Origin: Psoroptes ovis
Lineage: Eukaryota > Arthropoda > Arachnida > Sarcoptiformes > Psoroptidae
Reading direction: 5' to 3'
Assembly (NCBI GenBank): GCA_002943765.1
Contig: PQWQ01000003.1
Location: 2,851,501-2,915,500, forward strand
DNA: 64,000 bases
In this document: one piece after another, positions 50,078 to 60,870 of the stretch
Layout: the number at the start of each line of letters is the position of its first letter
How positions within the stretch are numbered: position 1 is the first letter of the stretch
Notes under the pieces: generated by a model
Told to the model about the DNA's origin: nothing
The model's database searches: none
Seen by the model: the letters and a program-made list of their open reading frames with translations, nothing else
Position numbers and translations under genes: made by a program

Positions 50078-53000
50078 TGATCATATCAGTCATCAACAAA
50101 GAAATAGAGATGTTTGGATTTCTTCAATTTTCTTCAATTTCAAATATTTTTCATGGTTTCGAACCTTCAGCTTTGAGGTTATCGAAAATATGAGCAGCAG
50201 ATGTTTCATACATTCATCAAAGATAACAGCGAAAAAACATTGATTTATTTCAAATTTGAAAATTTGAAATTCATCATTTCTGCTCCTAATAAGAATGGCT
50301 GATTTAGCATTAGATGATGATGATGATGATTTATCTCTCTTTCTCGCTCGATTATTTATAAATCAAACTATGTACAGTTAAATAGCGAATATCAATGACT
50401 GTTCATTTTGTCATATAGAACACAATATGACAATGACGATCACAAAACATTGACAAAGACGAAACGAAATTCAATACACACATGCAGAGAACGAGGATAC
50501 AAATTTCATTCGATTATTATTATGATCATCATCAACAGCACCAACAACAACGATTACAATTACAATTTTTCATCATTTTCGACATATCATATCATCCTCA
50601 TGAAGCGAAGAAGATGGTTATATGGTTATTTGATGGTGCTGCTGGTAGCGGTGGTGGTGGGTGTTGTTGTTGTCATTTGTTTGATTTTGTTTTCAAAAAT
50701 TTTTTGGTGATGCTCGATGGCAATGTTTGATGGCGTTGGTAATGGTGATGCTTGGTGATGATATTGATGATGATAATGTTGGTGTGTAGTGGTGGTATAT
50801 GGAATCTTAAGACATTTTTTATATTTCATTCGATTATCATCTCATAATCATCTCTCGTTGTGTATTTATGGTAGGTGTGTCATTGTCATTTGTCATTGAT
50901 ACTGACGATTATACTTTAAGTTTTATTTTTTGGGTGTATGTAATGGTATATCAAAGAAACACAAAGACAAAACTGTTGTTTCGTCGTTGTTCTGTTTCTG
51001 CTCATTTAGAATTGATAAAAGATTTTTGTTGGATTGTCGTCTTGGTCGTCGTCGTCTTCGCGGTCGTGGTATATATAAATAACGGTCGTCATTTTGTCGA
51101 TGTCATTTGTTATTTCTTTATTTATTTGTTTTGTTTTCTCGTCGTCGTTGAAATTTGTTGCATTATTGAATGCATTTTAACGATATTGTTATATATTGTA
51201 CTCCATAAATATAAATATTTGTATATGATCATCATCATCGTCGCCATCACCATCATACATCCATCCATCCACTGAACCATCTTTGATCTCTGAAAAAAAA
51301 ATGAAAGAAAAGTGTTTGTATGTTTGCCAAGAAAATACATGAATCGAAATGAATCTAAATTTAATCATTGAACATTTTTCACTATTTTGTCAACCCAAGA
51401 TGTAAAAATAAATAAAAAATTATCTTAAGAAGAAGAAAATGAACTCGAATCATAAAAATTTCCATTCATTTTCCAATTTATTATTAATTCATTCGTTTGA
51501 ATTCAATTCCCATCAATTCGAATGAATGAATGATGAACAAATGAATGGATGATGATGATAATTCAGATTTGGATCTTCAATCATAAAATTTTCGTTGTAT
51601 CATTGTTTTATGTTAAATGTTTGTTATAATCATCATCATTCACTGTTTTTCGAAAATGATTCGTCATTTTTTGTTTCTGTTTTACTTGTAAATGCAAAAT
51701 GTATGCAACAGTTCCTTCAATTTCCTTGTTACAATAATTTTCAATCATATTTCATGAATAACCAAAACGGTTAGTTTGATTTATTTTTATTCAATTTTAA
51801 TTTTGATTCAATTTATTTTGTTTTAAATTGATCCATTTTGAAATTTTTCTCATTGAAAATTTACCAATTTTCTAATATGAATCTTGAATCCTATTTCATT
51901 TCTTGAATAATTTTAAATATCTTAAATTTTCAATATTCCCAAATATTTTAAAAAATCTTAATTTTAAATTTAAATTTGAATTCAAGCTATCTCATCATCA
52001 TTAGCAGATCAATGATTCAATAGAGTAAATCGTTGCATGTTTTAAATGTAAAACTTTGGTGTGTGTATGCGTACGTAACAATCGAGCTATCATTTTCTCT
52101 TTTTTTCCAAATTTCAAATTATAATGCGAAACATTTTTAAGGAAAAACAGAAATAAAATAGATGAATAGTGTGATTTAGTTTCATGTTGATAAATGAGGC
52201 TCTTTGTGTATGCATGCAAACAAATTTCAAAGTATATCATGTCGTTTCAATCGAAAAAAAATAAATTTTTCCTTTCGAACAGAGGAATTTGATTGATACC
52301 AAAGACTTTTATCTTACGATAGAAATCATTATCAGTATCATTTCATAGAAATTCGATGAAATCAAAAATTAATTTCTCTTTCAATCAAGTCGCGAATGTG
52401 CTAAGGAAATTTATCAATTTTCTTATGATTTTGGCTAAATCAAAAGCAGAAATCGATCAATCAACCAACAACAGCAAATCATCAAAAAAATACGAAAGTT
52501 ATGAGCTGATAATTGCTCTGAACTGAAAAAATGAAATAATTAAATCTCCTAAACTGTTGTGGCCATATCATTCGAACGAATGATAATAATGATAATTTCA
52601 TTTAAATTCCCAATAATCAATGAATAACAGTATCTCTGCTTTGACAAAATTTGATTAAAGCAAATTGGTGAATGATCAAACAATTTATTCATTAAATCTT
52701 CATTATTATCATTGATATCATTGGTTTAAACCCCAGAAATATTTGTTCATTCATTCATTTACCCGAAAATCTATTCAATGATAATTAATCTTTTTTTTTG
52801 ATTTCTTTAATTTCTTAGAATTCTGCAATTACTTGATGTACTGAATGTAAGAAAATAAGATTACTTATTCATGCGATTTGCATTCAATTTGCATACACAC
52901 AAATTCACATATTTTCAATTCAAATTTCCGAGTATTTAAGCATTCATATATTCATTTCTTCTCCGGTATTTTAAATATTATTATCCATGTTTGAATATCA

Positions 53001-54711
53001 TCATTTATTCAATTTTGTATAATTCTATCCTCATTCTCTTCCATCATGCACAAATAAAATATATCCAACTATGATATATCATTATTAAATCTTAATACCA
53101 AAGACTTCTATCTTAGATTTGAAAATTGAAATTAAGAAATGAATGAATTTCGAGTAAAATAATCAAGAAAATTATTTTTATTCAAGTGTCTGTATGTGTG
53201 CACATTGACATCATATCATCATCCATATTATTATTATCATCATTAGAACTACATTAAGAGTCGTTATCATTGAGATTAAAAATAATCATTTTCAAATTAA
53301 ATAAATCACAAAAATGATAAATAATGCTTTATGAATCATGTACATTTATATTTGATCATTTTATTTTTTGATCATATATTTACCGCAATCACATACACAT
53401 GCGGTATAGACGCACTAAATCATAGATCACACTCACAAATACAGCCGCCAACACCACACAAATCAACACACCCAGAGTTAAATCTTTATCAATAAAATAA
53501 TCTTGTTTTATATTTAACCAGTGAATTGGTAGAGAGAAAATGATGAAGAACAATTTGTATCTCCATGTGTGTTTATGTGTGCATTATAGTGTGATTATAC
53601 ATGATTTCATGTGGTGTTTGTGTGTGTGATATATGATTTTTCAATTGTTTCATCCAGAATTGATTAGTTTTCAATGAATATTCATTGAAAAATCATTCAA
53701 AAATCAACTTATCGAACCCGAAAAATCGAAATTGAACAATCGAATTAATTCTTTGCCGGTGATCTATGATAAATGAATCACCAAATGCAAAATTACAATG
53801 TTTAGATTAATATAAACGTCGATGACATTGTTTGATGACATCGCCATCACCATCGTTATCACTGTTGCTGCTGATTCAATTGGTTCAAGCAAGCTAAGAG
53901 CAAAGAAAATTGAAAAATAGAAAAAAATCAAATGCAACAAGTAAATCATCATCGGCTTCATTCATTTCGTTACTGCTGCTGTTGATAGTTGATGTGCTTG
54001 ATGGTTGATTGTCGTCGTAACACAGGAAAAACGAATCAATAAACATTTATTTTCAATTTCTCTATGGTGTATACTGCATTCATTCACATAGAAATGAAAA
54101 AAAAACGAGAAGCAACAAGTGTGTGTGTTCATGTGAGTCTATGTGTATTGATTGATATATGAAAATATCTCTAATAATGATGATGATATTATCATCAGCA
54201 GCAACAATGTACAGTGAACTAATGTCGATAATGATGATGAAGACTTTTTTTTCAAATGGTTTAAGCTTTTTCATTTTCAATTTTCGATCAAAGCTGCTGT
54301 AGTTGTTTGATACTGGTGCTGGTATCGGGAAACAACATCGACAACAACCGCAGCAGCAGCAGCAGCAGCCGAAACACGCCAACCTTTTCAAAAATCGATG
54401 ATGATGATGATGATAGTGTTGATCTTCAGCCCAACGATATTATCCATACGCTTTCTATCGTTCTTTTTTTAGTCGACTTTTGCTAAATTGAAAAAATCTA
54501 AATTGAAATTTTTTTTTCGAGAGAAATTTCAAGCAGGTTATAGTTTGTGTTAGTATGTGTTTCTGTATGTTTCTGTTATTATAATTGTCGCCCAGATTCA
54601 TGTAAAATACTTGTTTATGTTTTTTTCTAATATCGATATGTTTACGAAAAAAAAAAATTGAATTGAATCGAAATGAAATGATTTGAAGTGAATTCGAAAG
54701 AGTATATCAAC

Positions 54712-54736
54712 AACTCGTGTATCACGAGTTTTTTTT
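54712..54736 (+). repeat. 8-bp hairpin followed by a T run
   Basis: AACTCGTG and CACGAGTT flank a three-base loop and run straight into about eight T residues, followed within two bases by about 17 A residues. In shape it resembles a transcription-termination hairpin or the 3' end of a small RNA gene (an oligo-T run stops RNA polymerase III). No A/B box promoter was recognised upstream. Confidence 0.4.
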
Positions 54737-54947
54737 CAAAAAAAAAAAAAAAAAATTTGTTGTTGTTTCTGTTGTTGTTGTTGTTGTTACTAATACTTTA
54801 TGTTTGTTAATAATAATAATAATAATCAAAAATATTTTTTACAATTTACCATTTGGCATGTGGTTAGAATTTTTTTTTGTCTAATGATCAAAAATGAACT
54901 TTATTTGCTATTAAACATAACAATTGATTAATCAAAAATGCGAGCAA

Positions 54948-55111
54948 ATGTACCGAAAATCGGTCATTTTTTTTCGGTAAGTTTTTGATTTATTTGATTT
55001 TGATTAGTTAATTGATTAAAATTCATTTTTCCATGTTGCAGATCTAATTCGTTACAAAGGGAATGGCCCGAGATATTTCAAATACTCTTGAAAGCATACG
55101 AAGACTTGTAA
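54948..55111 (+). CDS. candidate tiny spliced gene (hypothetical, 32 residues)
   Basis: ATG at 54948 opens a frame interrupted by a well-formed 65-bp intron (54977-55041): donor GTAAGT, acceptor TTTTCCATGTTGCAG. Splicing gives a 32-residue peptide starting MYRKSVIFFRSNSLQREWPE and ending at TAA 55109-55111. The intron has the size and signals of the true introns nearby, and exon 2 is less AT-rich than its surroundings. The second exon could instead continue through a GTAAAT donor at 55108. Another ATG at 54938 in a different frame stops after 14 codons. I recognise no family. Confidence 0.3.
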
Positions 55112-55476
55112 ATGACAAAAAAAAATCATCGTAATTATAATTTACCTACAAAATTCCCAACATTCATTTGATTAAGTAACGTTTACCATCTTACCAGATA
55201 TGTATTAGATATTTGTTTTTCTTACAAATATTTTTAAGATTCATAAAATGAATCATAAAAAATTCTCTAATACTGTCTCGTAAGATGTTTTTCGATTACT
55301 TTTGATTCATCAATTTCAAATGAAAAGAATTTCGATCATCAAAATGATAGAAGATCAATCATAGTTAAGATAAGTATTTATTTGTTTTTTTCTACGGAAA
55401 TAATTTTAATCAGCAAAATAAATATAATAATCGTTAATTGATCATTATTAAATTGTTTTAATAGATATGAAATGTT

Positions 55477-56316
55477 TCAATTAATGATTTTTGATCCAGG
55501 GGATTTTGATGGTTTTCTAGGTATCATACCGGATGACATTATTTGTGAACTGGTGATAACATCTCCGAATTGTACCAAAATATCATTTACTGTTATGGCC
55601 AAATTTGATAATGTTGCAATCGCTACAACACGTGCACGTAATGATTCCAAGTTTCGATGAATTTGTTGTACATATGATTGCAGTGGACGTAAACGCATCA
55701 CCAAACGATATTGACGATTAGCATTCGCCTTAGTAATGGCAATGCTAATCATTTCTTCAATTTTTTTCAAATCACTTAATATCACTGAAAAACGTTCCTC
55801 TTGTTGTTCTTGTTGTGGATACGGTTGTGGTGATGGTGGTGAATCTGCGGTCGAAGATATTGGCTGTTGTACTGTTGTTGGCTGCTGGATTGGCTGCGGA
55901 GTTGTTTCAGATTGATTCTCTATTTGTGGCTTAATGATTGCTTCGAAAAGTTTTTCATCACTATTTTTTCTTTGATTATCAATTAATGCTTGCGTCGAAT
56001 TAGCATCATCATCGTCTAGCATTGATGGTAATTCAGGCAATTCACTATGATGACCGCTAATTTTGTGATCATTTTCTGAAATGTAATAATGTTCACCATT
56101 AGTAATCGTTTCATCATCGTTATCATCATCCGATGTTGATAAAAACGATTTTTCGATGATTTCATCAATTTGTATCAACAATTTGGCTGCGTTTTCAATT
56201 GGATCTACGGATTCATCAACAGATTTGATTGGATCATTAGCATTAGATTCAAGTGGATTCGAATTAATCGATGAAAAATTGATTAAAAATACACAAAAAA
56301 TCCCGAATAATTCCAT
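55477..56316 (-). CDS. unrecognised secreted protein with a C-terminal helical domain
   Basis: Single exon, 279 residues from the first ATG at 56316. It begins with a signal peptide (MELFGIFCVFLINFSSINS). The middle (about 60-190) is low complexity: Asp/Glu/Ser-rich, then a Pro/Gln/Thr-rich linker. From about residue 195 a helix-rich domain follows without cysteines, beginning RFSVILSDLKKIEEMISIAI and running through RLRPLQSYVQQIHRNLESLR to the end. It could be an extracellular or haemolymph helical-bundle protein, but I do not recognise the family. It lies downstream of the ANKRD50-like gene on the same strand. Confidence 0.75.
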   Translation of the reverse strand: MELFGIFCVFLINFSSINSNPLESNANDPIKSVDESVDPIENAAKLLIQIDEIIEKSFLSTSDDDNDDETITNGEHYYISENDHKISGHHSELPELPSMLDDDDANSTQALIDNQRKNSDEKLFEAIIKPQIENQSETTPQPIQQPTTVQQPISSTADSPPSPQPYPQQEQQEERFSVILSDLKKIEEMISIAITKANANRQYRLVMRLRPLQSYVQQIHRNLESLRARVVAIATLSNLAITVNDILVQFGDVITSSQIMSSGMIPRKPSKSPGSKIIN

Positions 56317-56481
56317 TTCTGACGAGAAAAATCTGGACAACTCACGGAAGATGCTACGAAAAACTGACTTGAATCATAATCATTGATTCAATCAAAAATA
56401 TTTACATTCATTTCTAGATTCTGCACTTAATACAACTGAGTTTAGAACCTAATAAACCGGTTGAAATGATCAAGTTTTTAC

Positions 56482-56568
56482 TTATTTGTTTGAAACTGGA
56501 CGACCCTTTAGATCTTTATAACGGTATTCGGGTGAACGGGCTAACCAGTGATCATCAAACAAGTTCAT
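56482..56568 (-). CDS. candidate small ORF (28 residues) or C-terminal exon
   Basis: ATG at 56568 to TAA at 56482 on the minus strand encodes a 28-residue peptide beginning MNLFDDHWLARSPEYRYKDL and ending KGRPVSNK. The stretch is clearly less AT-rich than the flanks and the amino-acid mix is protein-like rather than low-complexity. It lies between the 3' end of the ANKRD50-like gene and the start of the secreted-protein gene. A T-rich tract precedes it, and TTAG at about 56552 could serve as an acceptor, so it may be the last exon of a larger gene; no upstream exon was identified. Confidence 0.3.
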   Translation of the reverse strand: MNLFDDHWLARSPEYRYKDLKGRPVSNK

Positions 56569-56965
56569 TTGAAAAAAAGGTTAAATTTGAATCGATTTGG
56601 TGGCAACCGATGGACAATTAATGTGAAAAAAGTTTATTACTTAAATTATTAATTGACATTTTAGAAAAATTAGCAAAAAATTACAAACAAACAAATTAGA
56701 AAAACTGATTAATTTAAAAAATTTATGAAATTATTCAAAGATAATGGCATAATATATTGATGAATGATTGAAATCAAATAAAATTGAATTGAATTAAATT
56801 AAATTTAAATAAAAGTAAAATTGTCATTAGTAAAAATTACAAATCGATGAAATTGAATAATATTTGAAATGGAAAAATTTAAAAATTGTGCAAAAAGAAA
56901 AAAATTTCAATATAAATATTATTGAGAATAAGATTGAGACAATATTATCATGCGAGAAACATGTT
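56569..56965. other. 3' flank of the ANKRD50-like gene
   Basis: AT-rich with no coding frame. It presumably holds the 3' UTR of the minus-strand ANKRD50-like gene. Confidence 0.5.
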
Positions 56966-59900
56966 TCAATGTAGCATTCTGGTCAATTTACTGATTGAAC
57001 GTGTTTTTTTATTCTTTCTTGATCCAATTTTCATATTACTACTGCTATTATCATTAGGATTATTGATTGTTGATGATAAATTATGATTATTTAGATGACC
57101 ATTATTATTGTCTAAATTTTGAGCGATGGAAATGTTGTTACTTGTATAAAATCTTGCATCATATTTGGAATATTTTATACCAGTCATTAATTCTTGATTA
57201 TCAATATTATTATTGTTATTATTCAATAATTCATTATGAGGTTGTTGATTTGATTCAATAAATTTCGTATCCAATTTTGATGCGGTAGTTGATGTTATAA
57301 ATGAATCAATTAATTGTACAATATCTTTATGGCCACAATTCAATGCAACATCTTTTGCATTTCGTGAATAAAAATCACGATGTGAAATATCTGAACCTGA
57401 TTGCAATAAATATGTACATGTATCATAATGACCTTGTTGTGCAGCAACTAATAATGGTGATGCGCCTTGTGTTGATGATATTGGATTTACCATACAGCCA
57501 GAATCGATTAATAAACGTACAACATCGATATGTCCATTCCATGCACACATATGTAATGGTGTTCTGCCTTCAGCATCTAATGCATCAATGTTTGCACCAA
57601 GTTTAATCAAACATTCAACCAAAGCATAGGTGCCTTGCCAAGCTGCAACATGTAATGCTGTCCGTCCTTCAAGATCTTTTATTTCTAAATCAACACCAAA
57701 TCTAGTCAAGAATTCAATTGTTTTGACAGCTGTTTCAATATATTCTTCTGGTCCATTTCTATACAATGTTGCAAGATTGAAATATGGAGGTCCCTTTTGT
57801 TCCAATGTACTATGAGTAAATGCGACAACACAATAAATGATTGACCGCCCATCAGCATCTTTGTAATTAACATCGGCACCTTTTAATATCAATAATTGAG
57901 CCAAGTCTAAATAATAATTTAGAATGGCGATTCTCAATGGTGTATGACCACTATGAGCAACAGCATTTATCGATTTAGGGGTGATCAATAGTTCGCATAG
58001 CTCACTAGCATTTTTCGCAACAGCTTCATGTAAAGCAAGTTTACCAGATTTATCTTGCGTATGTATTAATTTATCACCACCGAATTCAATTAAAACTTCA
58101 ACCGTTTCTGCAGAACCATTAGCGGCAGCCATATGCAGTGCAGTTTGACCATTATTATCTTTGTGCATTTCATCGCAACCAACAGTAAGTAGTAATGTAA
58201 TAGTTTGTGACCATATTTTTGGATCATTGGCAGCGAAATGTAATAATGATCGACCAGTTTCATCAATAAAATCAGTATGTGAGCCCCAATATAATAATAA
58301 TTTAATAATTTCAGGTGAACAATTACCTAAGATGGCATGTAAAATAGGTGGCATAGAATAACGATCTAATAATTCAACATCGGCATCATTTTCCAATAAC
58401 AATTCACAAATATTGAATGAATGTTGCATCAATGCTAATACTAACGAAGAATAACCCCATTGTGGATCGCAAACAGCGTTAACATCTACATTGAATTCGA
58501 GGAATAATTCAACCAATTTTATATTACTTTTTTTAATAGCCCAATACATAGGTGTTTTGCCGTTAATAAAATTTTGATTTATTATGACATTACTATAACG
58601 TTGTAATATGTTGCGCAGCGTTTTCAAATCACATATATGCAATGCTTGTTCAAATTTTTGATATAATTTATTAAGATATTCTTTTGATATTTCTGTTTTA
58701 CTCAAATCATCATTTTGATCTATTTGATCTTCATCATCATCATTATTATTATTATTATTATTTTCATTATCACTATCACCAATACAATAATCATCATCGT
58801 TTGGTAATAAAAATGATTTATTATTATTATTTTTATTATTCAATCCTTTCAATGAATTTGATGTTATACTTTCAACTATATTATTATTATTATGTTGTGA
58901 TTGATTTTGATCGTTTGCAATTAATGTAGAATCAAATTTATTTGATAAGAATTTTGAATGATTATATTTTTTATTATCAACAAAATTATCATTTGTTTTA
59001 GAATTGTTAAATGAAAAATTTCTATCAATATGACTATAATTCGTTTCAATATAATTTGTTTGCTGCAAAACATCTAATTGTTGTTTATTATTATTTGAAA
59101 ATGAATTTGATGATAATTGTGCTTGTCCGCTAACAGTGCCCAACTGTGAATCTGAACGATCTTTCTCGTACAACATATCATCTGATATGTCATTGATTGA
59201 ATCATCATTATTTTGTATATATTTTTGATTTATGGCCATTGCTAATTGTCTATTTTTAATTAATTGTTCATTTAAATCATTCATTAATTGATTATGGCCG
59301 TTTTCATTACTGTTATTGTTATTATCGTTGAAATATGAACGACAGATGAATCTTGCTGTACAATGCTTTATATCACTGAGCCATTCAAATAAACTACTAT
59401 GTATTAATTTAATTGTTTGATTATTATTTGTATACATTATCAATTGATGATGGTGTATAATATTCAAAATTTTTATAATAACATCTTCATCGATATTTAA
59501 TTTTTGAATTAGATCACTAATGCTAATTTTAAATGAATTAATACGATCAATTGATTGAAATATTGTTTTAAATTCTGATTCATATTCTAAATTATCATTG
59601 AACATAGCTGAAAATATTGCTAAATATAAACCATTTAACGTAGCACCAATAAAATCTAATTTTTGTACATCAAATATTTTTCTTTCAATGCAATTCAATA
59701 ATATTTTTACATATAATATTGAACCATTACTTTTATGTACAATTTTATTTAAAATGTGTTTAGTTGATGATGTTGTCGATGATAATGACGATGATTGTTG
59801 CTGACATTGTGAGTCATTATTCAGAAATAATTTGGTTTGTTGATGTTTACACAAGTAACCCATTATATCATTATAGACGTTGGTTTTCTTAATATCATCA

Positions 59901-60706
59901 ATGACTATTTTTCTTGCACCTGAGAATAATTTTGTTATGCCTCGATAGCGTTTCGGTCTTGCAGTTATCAATATGTGCAACCAAGATGGTAATGAGTATA
60001 AATTGTTGGCTAATAAATCACATATATCTGGACGCAAATCTATCGAATCAATCAATAAAAGAAAACGTTTGTTGTTTAATTGGTGTTTATTTACAATAAT
60101 AGGATCTTTCTCGAGATTGTTCAAAAATTTTAATACATTTTCACGAAAATTTACATTGTGATCAATAAATGCTGTCGATAGCGATGATTGCTGTTGCTTT
60201 TTATTGCTATCATTATGATTAGAATGAAATATTTCATTGATTCTTTTTTCGAATTCATTAATAAAATCGTTGGGAGTTGATGAAGTAAATTTACAATAAA
60301 ATGACATCAAGCAACGATTTTGAAAACGCTTGGTTTCATTCAATAATTGTAATAAAAATGTTTTGCCACTGCCAGCTTGTCCAAATATGACCGTGATATT
60401 TTTGATTGTTGGCTGCTGTTGACCATTGTTTGATATCGAAGATGTAATATCGATAATTTTATCAATTTTATTAAAAAACCAATCACGCCAAATTATATCA
60501 TTATTTTCAAGAATTTGTTTTGAATTCATTTCTAATTCTGAATCAGAACTCATTTTGGCTTGATACAATGGATTATTATTATTTTTTTGCGGCAATGAAG
60601 ACAGTGATGATGCAGATGAAGATTTTGGTTGCTTCGCTGATGATAATTCATTAGTTTGATGATGATTATTATCATCAGATGATATGGGTAAACTATTATC
60701 AGCCAT
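56966..60706 (-). CDS. ANKRD50-like P-loop NTPase with ankyrin repeats
   Basis: Intronless, 1246 residues. I start at the ATG at 60706 (MADNSLPISS); the frame stays open upstream but has no ATG. After a Ser/Asn-rich leader comes WRDWFFNKI, then a STAND/NACHT-type NTPase with Walker A GQAGSGKT (109-116) and Walker B LLLIDSID (216-223), followed by LPSWLHILITARP. A long Asn/Asp-rich disordered linker (about 480-665) follows. About 12 ankyrin repeats span roughly 713-1137, for example EGRTALHVAAWQGTYALVEC and GASPLLVAAQQGHYDTCTYL. The repeat order, especially GADVNYKDADGR and QGASPLLVAAQQGH, matches vertebrate ANKRD50, an endosome-to-membrane recycling factor that works with retromer/SNX27. One ankyrin unit carries an insertion (about 965-995). 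TANC proteins are a less likely alternative because no TPR region is present. Confidence 0.8.
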   Translation of the reverse strand: MADNSLPISSDDNNHHQTNELSSAKQPKSSSASSLSSLPQKNNNNPLYQAKMSSDSELEMNSKQILENNDIIWRDWFFNKIDKIIDITSSISNNGQQQPTIKNITVIFGQAGSGKTFLLQLLNETKRFQNRCLMSFYCKFTSSTPNDFINEFEKRINEIFHSNHNDSNKKQQQSSLSTAFIDHNVNFRENVLKFLNNLEKDPIIVNKHQLNNKRFLLLIDSIDLRPDICDLLANNLYSLPSWLHILITARPKRYRGITKLFSGARKIVIDDIKKTNVYNDIMGYLCKHQQTKLFLNNDSQCQQQSSSLSSTTSSTKHILNKIVHKSNGSILYVKILLNCIERKIFDVQKLDFIGATLNGLYLAIFSAMFNDNLEYESEFKTIFQSIDRINSFKISISDLIQKLNIDEDVIIKILNIIHHHQLIMYTNNNQTIKLIHSSLFEWLSDIKHCTARFICRSYFNDNNNNSNENGHNQLMNDLNEQLIKNRQLAMAINQKYIQNNDDSINDISDDMLYEKDRSDSQLGTVSGQAQLSSNSFSNNNKQQLDVLQQTNYIETNYSHIDRNFSFNNSKTNDNFVDNKKYNHSKFLSNKFDSTLIANDQNQSQHNNNNIVESITSNSLKGLNNKNNNNKSFLLPNDDDYCIGDSDNENNNNNNNDDDEDQIDQNDDLSKTEISKEYLNKLYQKFEQALHICDLKTLRNILQRYSNVIINQNFINGKTPMYWAIKKSNIKLVELFLEFNVDVNAVCDPQWGYSSLVLALMQHSFNICELLLENDADVELLDRYSMPPILHAILGNCSPEIIKLLLYWGSHTDFIDETGRSLLHFAANDPKIWSQTITLLLTVGCDEMHKDNNGQTALHMAAANGSAETVEVLIEFGGDKLIHTQDKSGKLALHEAVAKNASELCELLITPKSINAVAHSGHTPLRIAILNYYLDLAQLLILKGADVNYKDADGRSIIYCVVAFTHSTLEQKGPPYFNLATLYRNGPEEYIETAVKTIEFLTRFGVDLEIKDLEGRTALHVAAWQGTYALVECLIKLGANIDALDAEGRTPLHMCAWNGHIDVVRLLIDSGCMVNPISSTQGASPLLVAAQQGHYDTCTYLLQSGSDISHRDFYSRNAKDVALNCGHKDIVQLIDSFITSTTASKLDTKFIESNQQPHNELLNNNNNNIDNQELMTGIKYSKYDARFYTSNNISIAQNLDNNNGHLNNHNLSSTINNPNDNSSSNMKIGSRKNKKTRSISKLTRMLH

Positions 60707-60870
60707 AACGGTGTGATAGCAATTTTTTAAGAGCAAATAAATTTGGAAAATGTTTTTTGTGTTAGGCAAAAAAAATATGTAGCTGTCTTTCGACGAAAAT
60801 TTAATGAAAAAATCTTGATATAGATGAAATTAAAATAAATAATTATTACAGTAGTCAATAATGGTATGAA

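Larger units (their letters stand above)
47850..54937. other. third gene-poor region, microsatellites and hairpins
   Basis: About 7 kb without a supportable protein gene. Open frames near 50408-51275 and 54080-54391 are translations of CAT/GTC/CAG repeats. It contains a 26-bp hairpin at 49663-49723, smaller palindromes at 49581-49604 and 50035-50077, a 21-bp repeat pair at 52296 and 53095, a CAG tract at about 54349-54369, and TATATATAAATA at about 51069-51080. The left edge holds the 3' UTR of the cysteine-repeat gene. Confidence 0.55.

Noticed and set aside
50150..50175. tRNA B-box-like sequence GGTTTCGAACC
   Set aside because: It has an extra T relative to the B-box and no cloverleaf or A-box at the right distance.
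51069..51080. TATATATAAATA as a TATA box
   Set aside because: There is no downstream gene and such strings are common in AT-rich DNA.
50408..51275. Val/Ile/Cys-rich frames of 82-135 residues
   Set aside because: They derive from GTC/GTT and ATC repeats; the two frames overlap and have no homology that I recognise.
54080..54391. Minus-strand frame starting with a run of cysteines
   Set aside because: The Cys run is the antisense of a CAG repeat; the rest is low complexity. A plus-strand Gln or Ser reading of the same tract also ends quickly.
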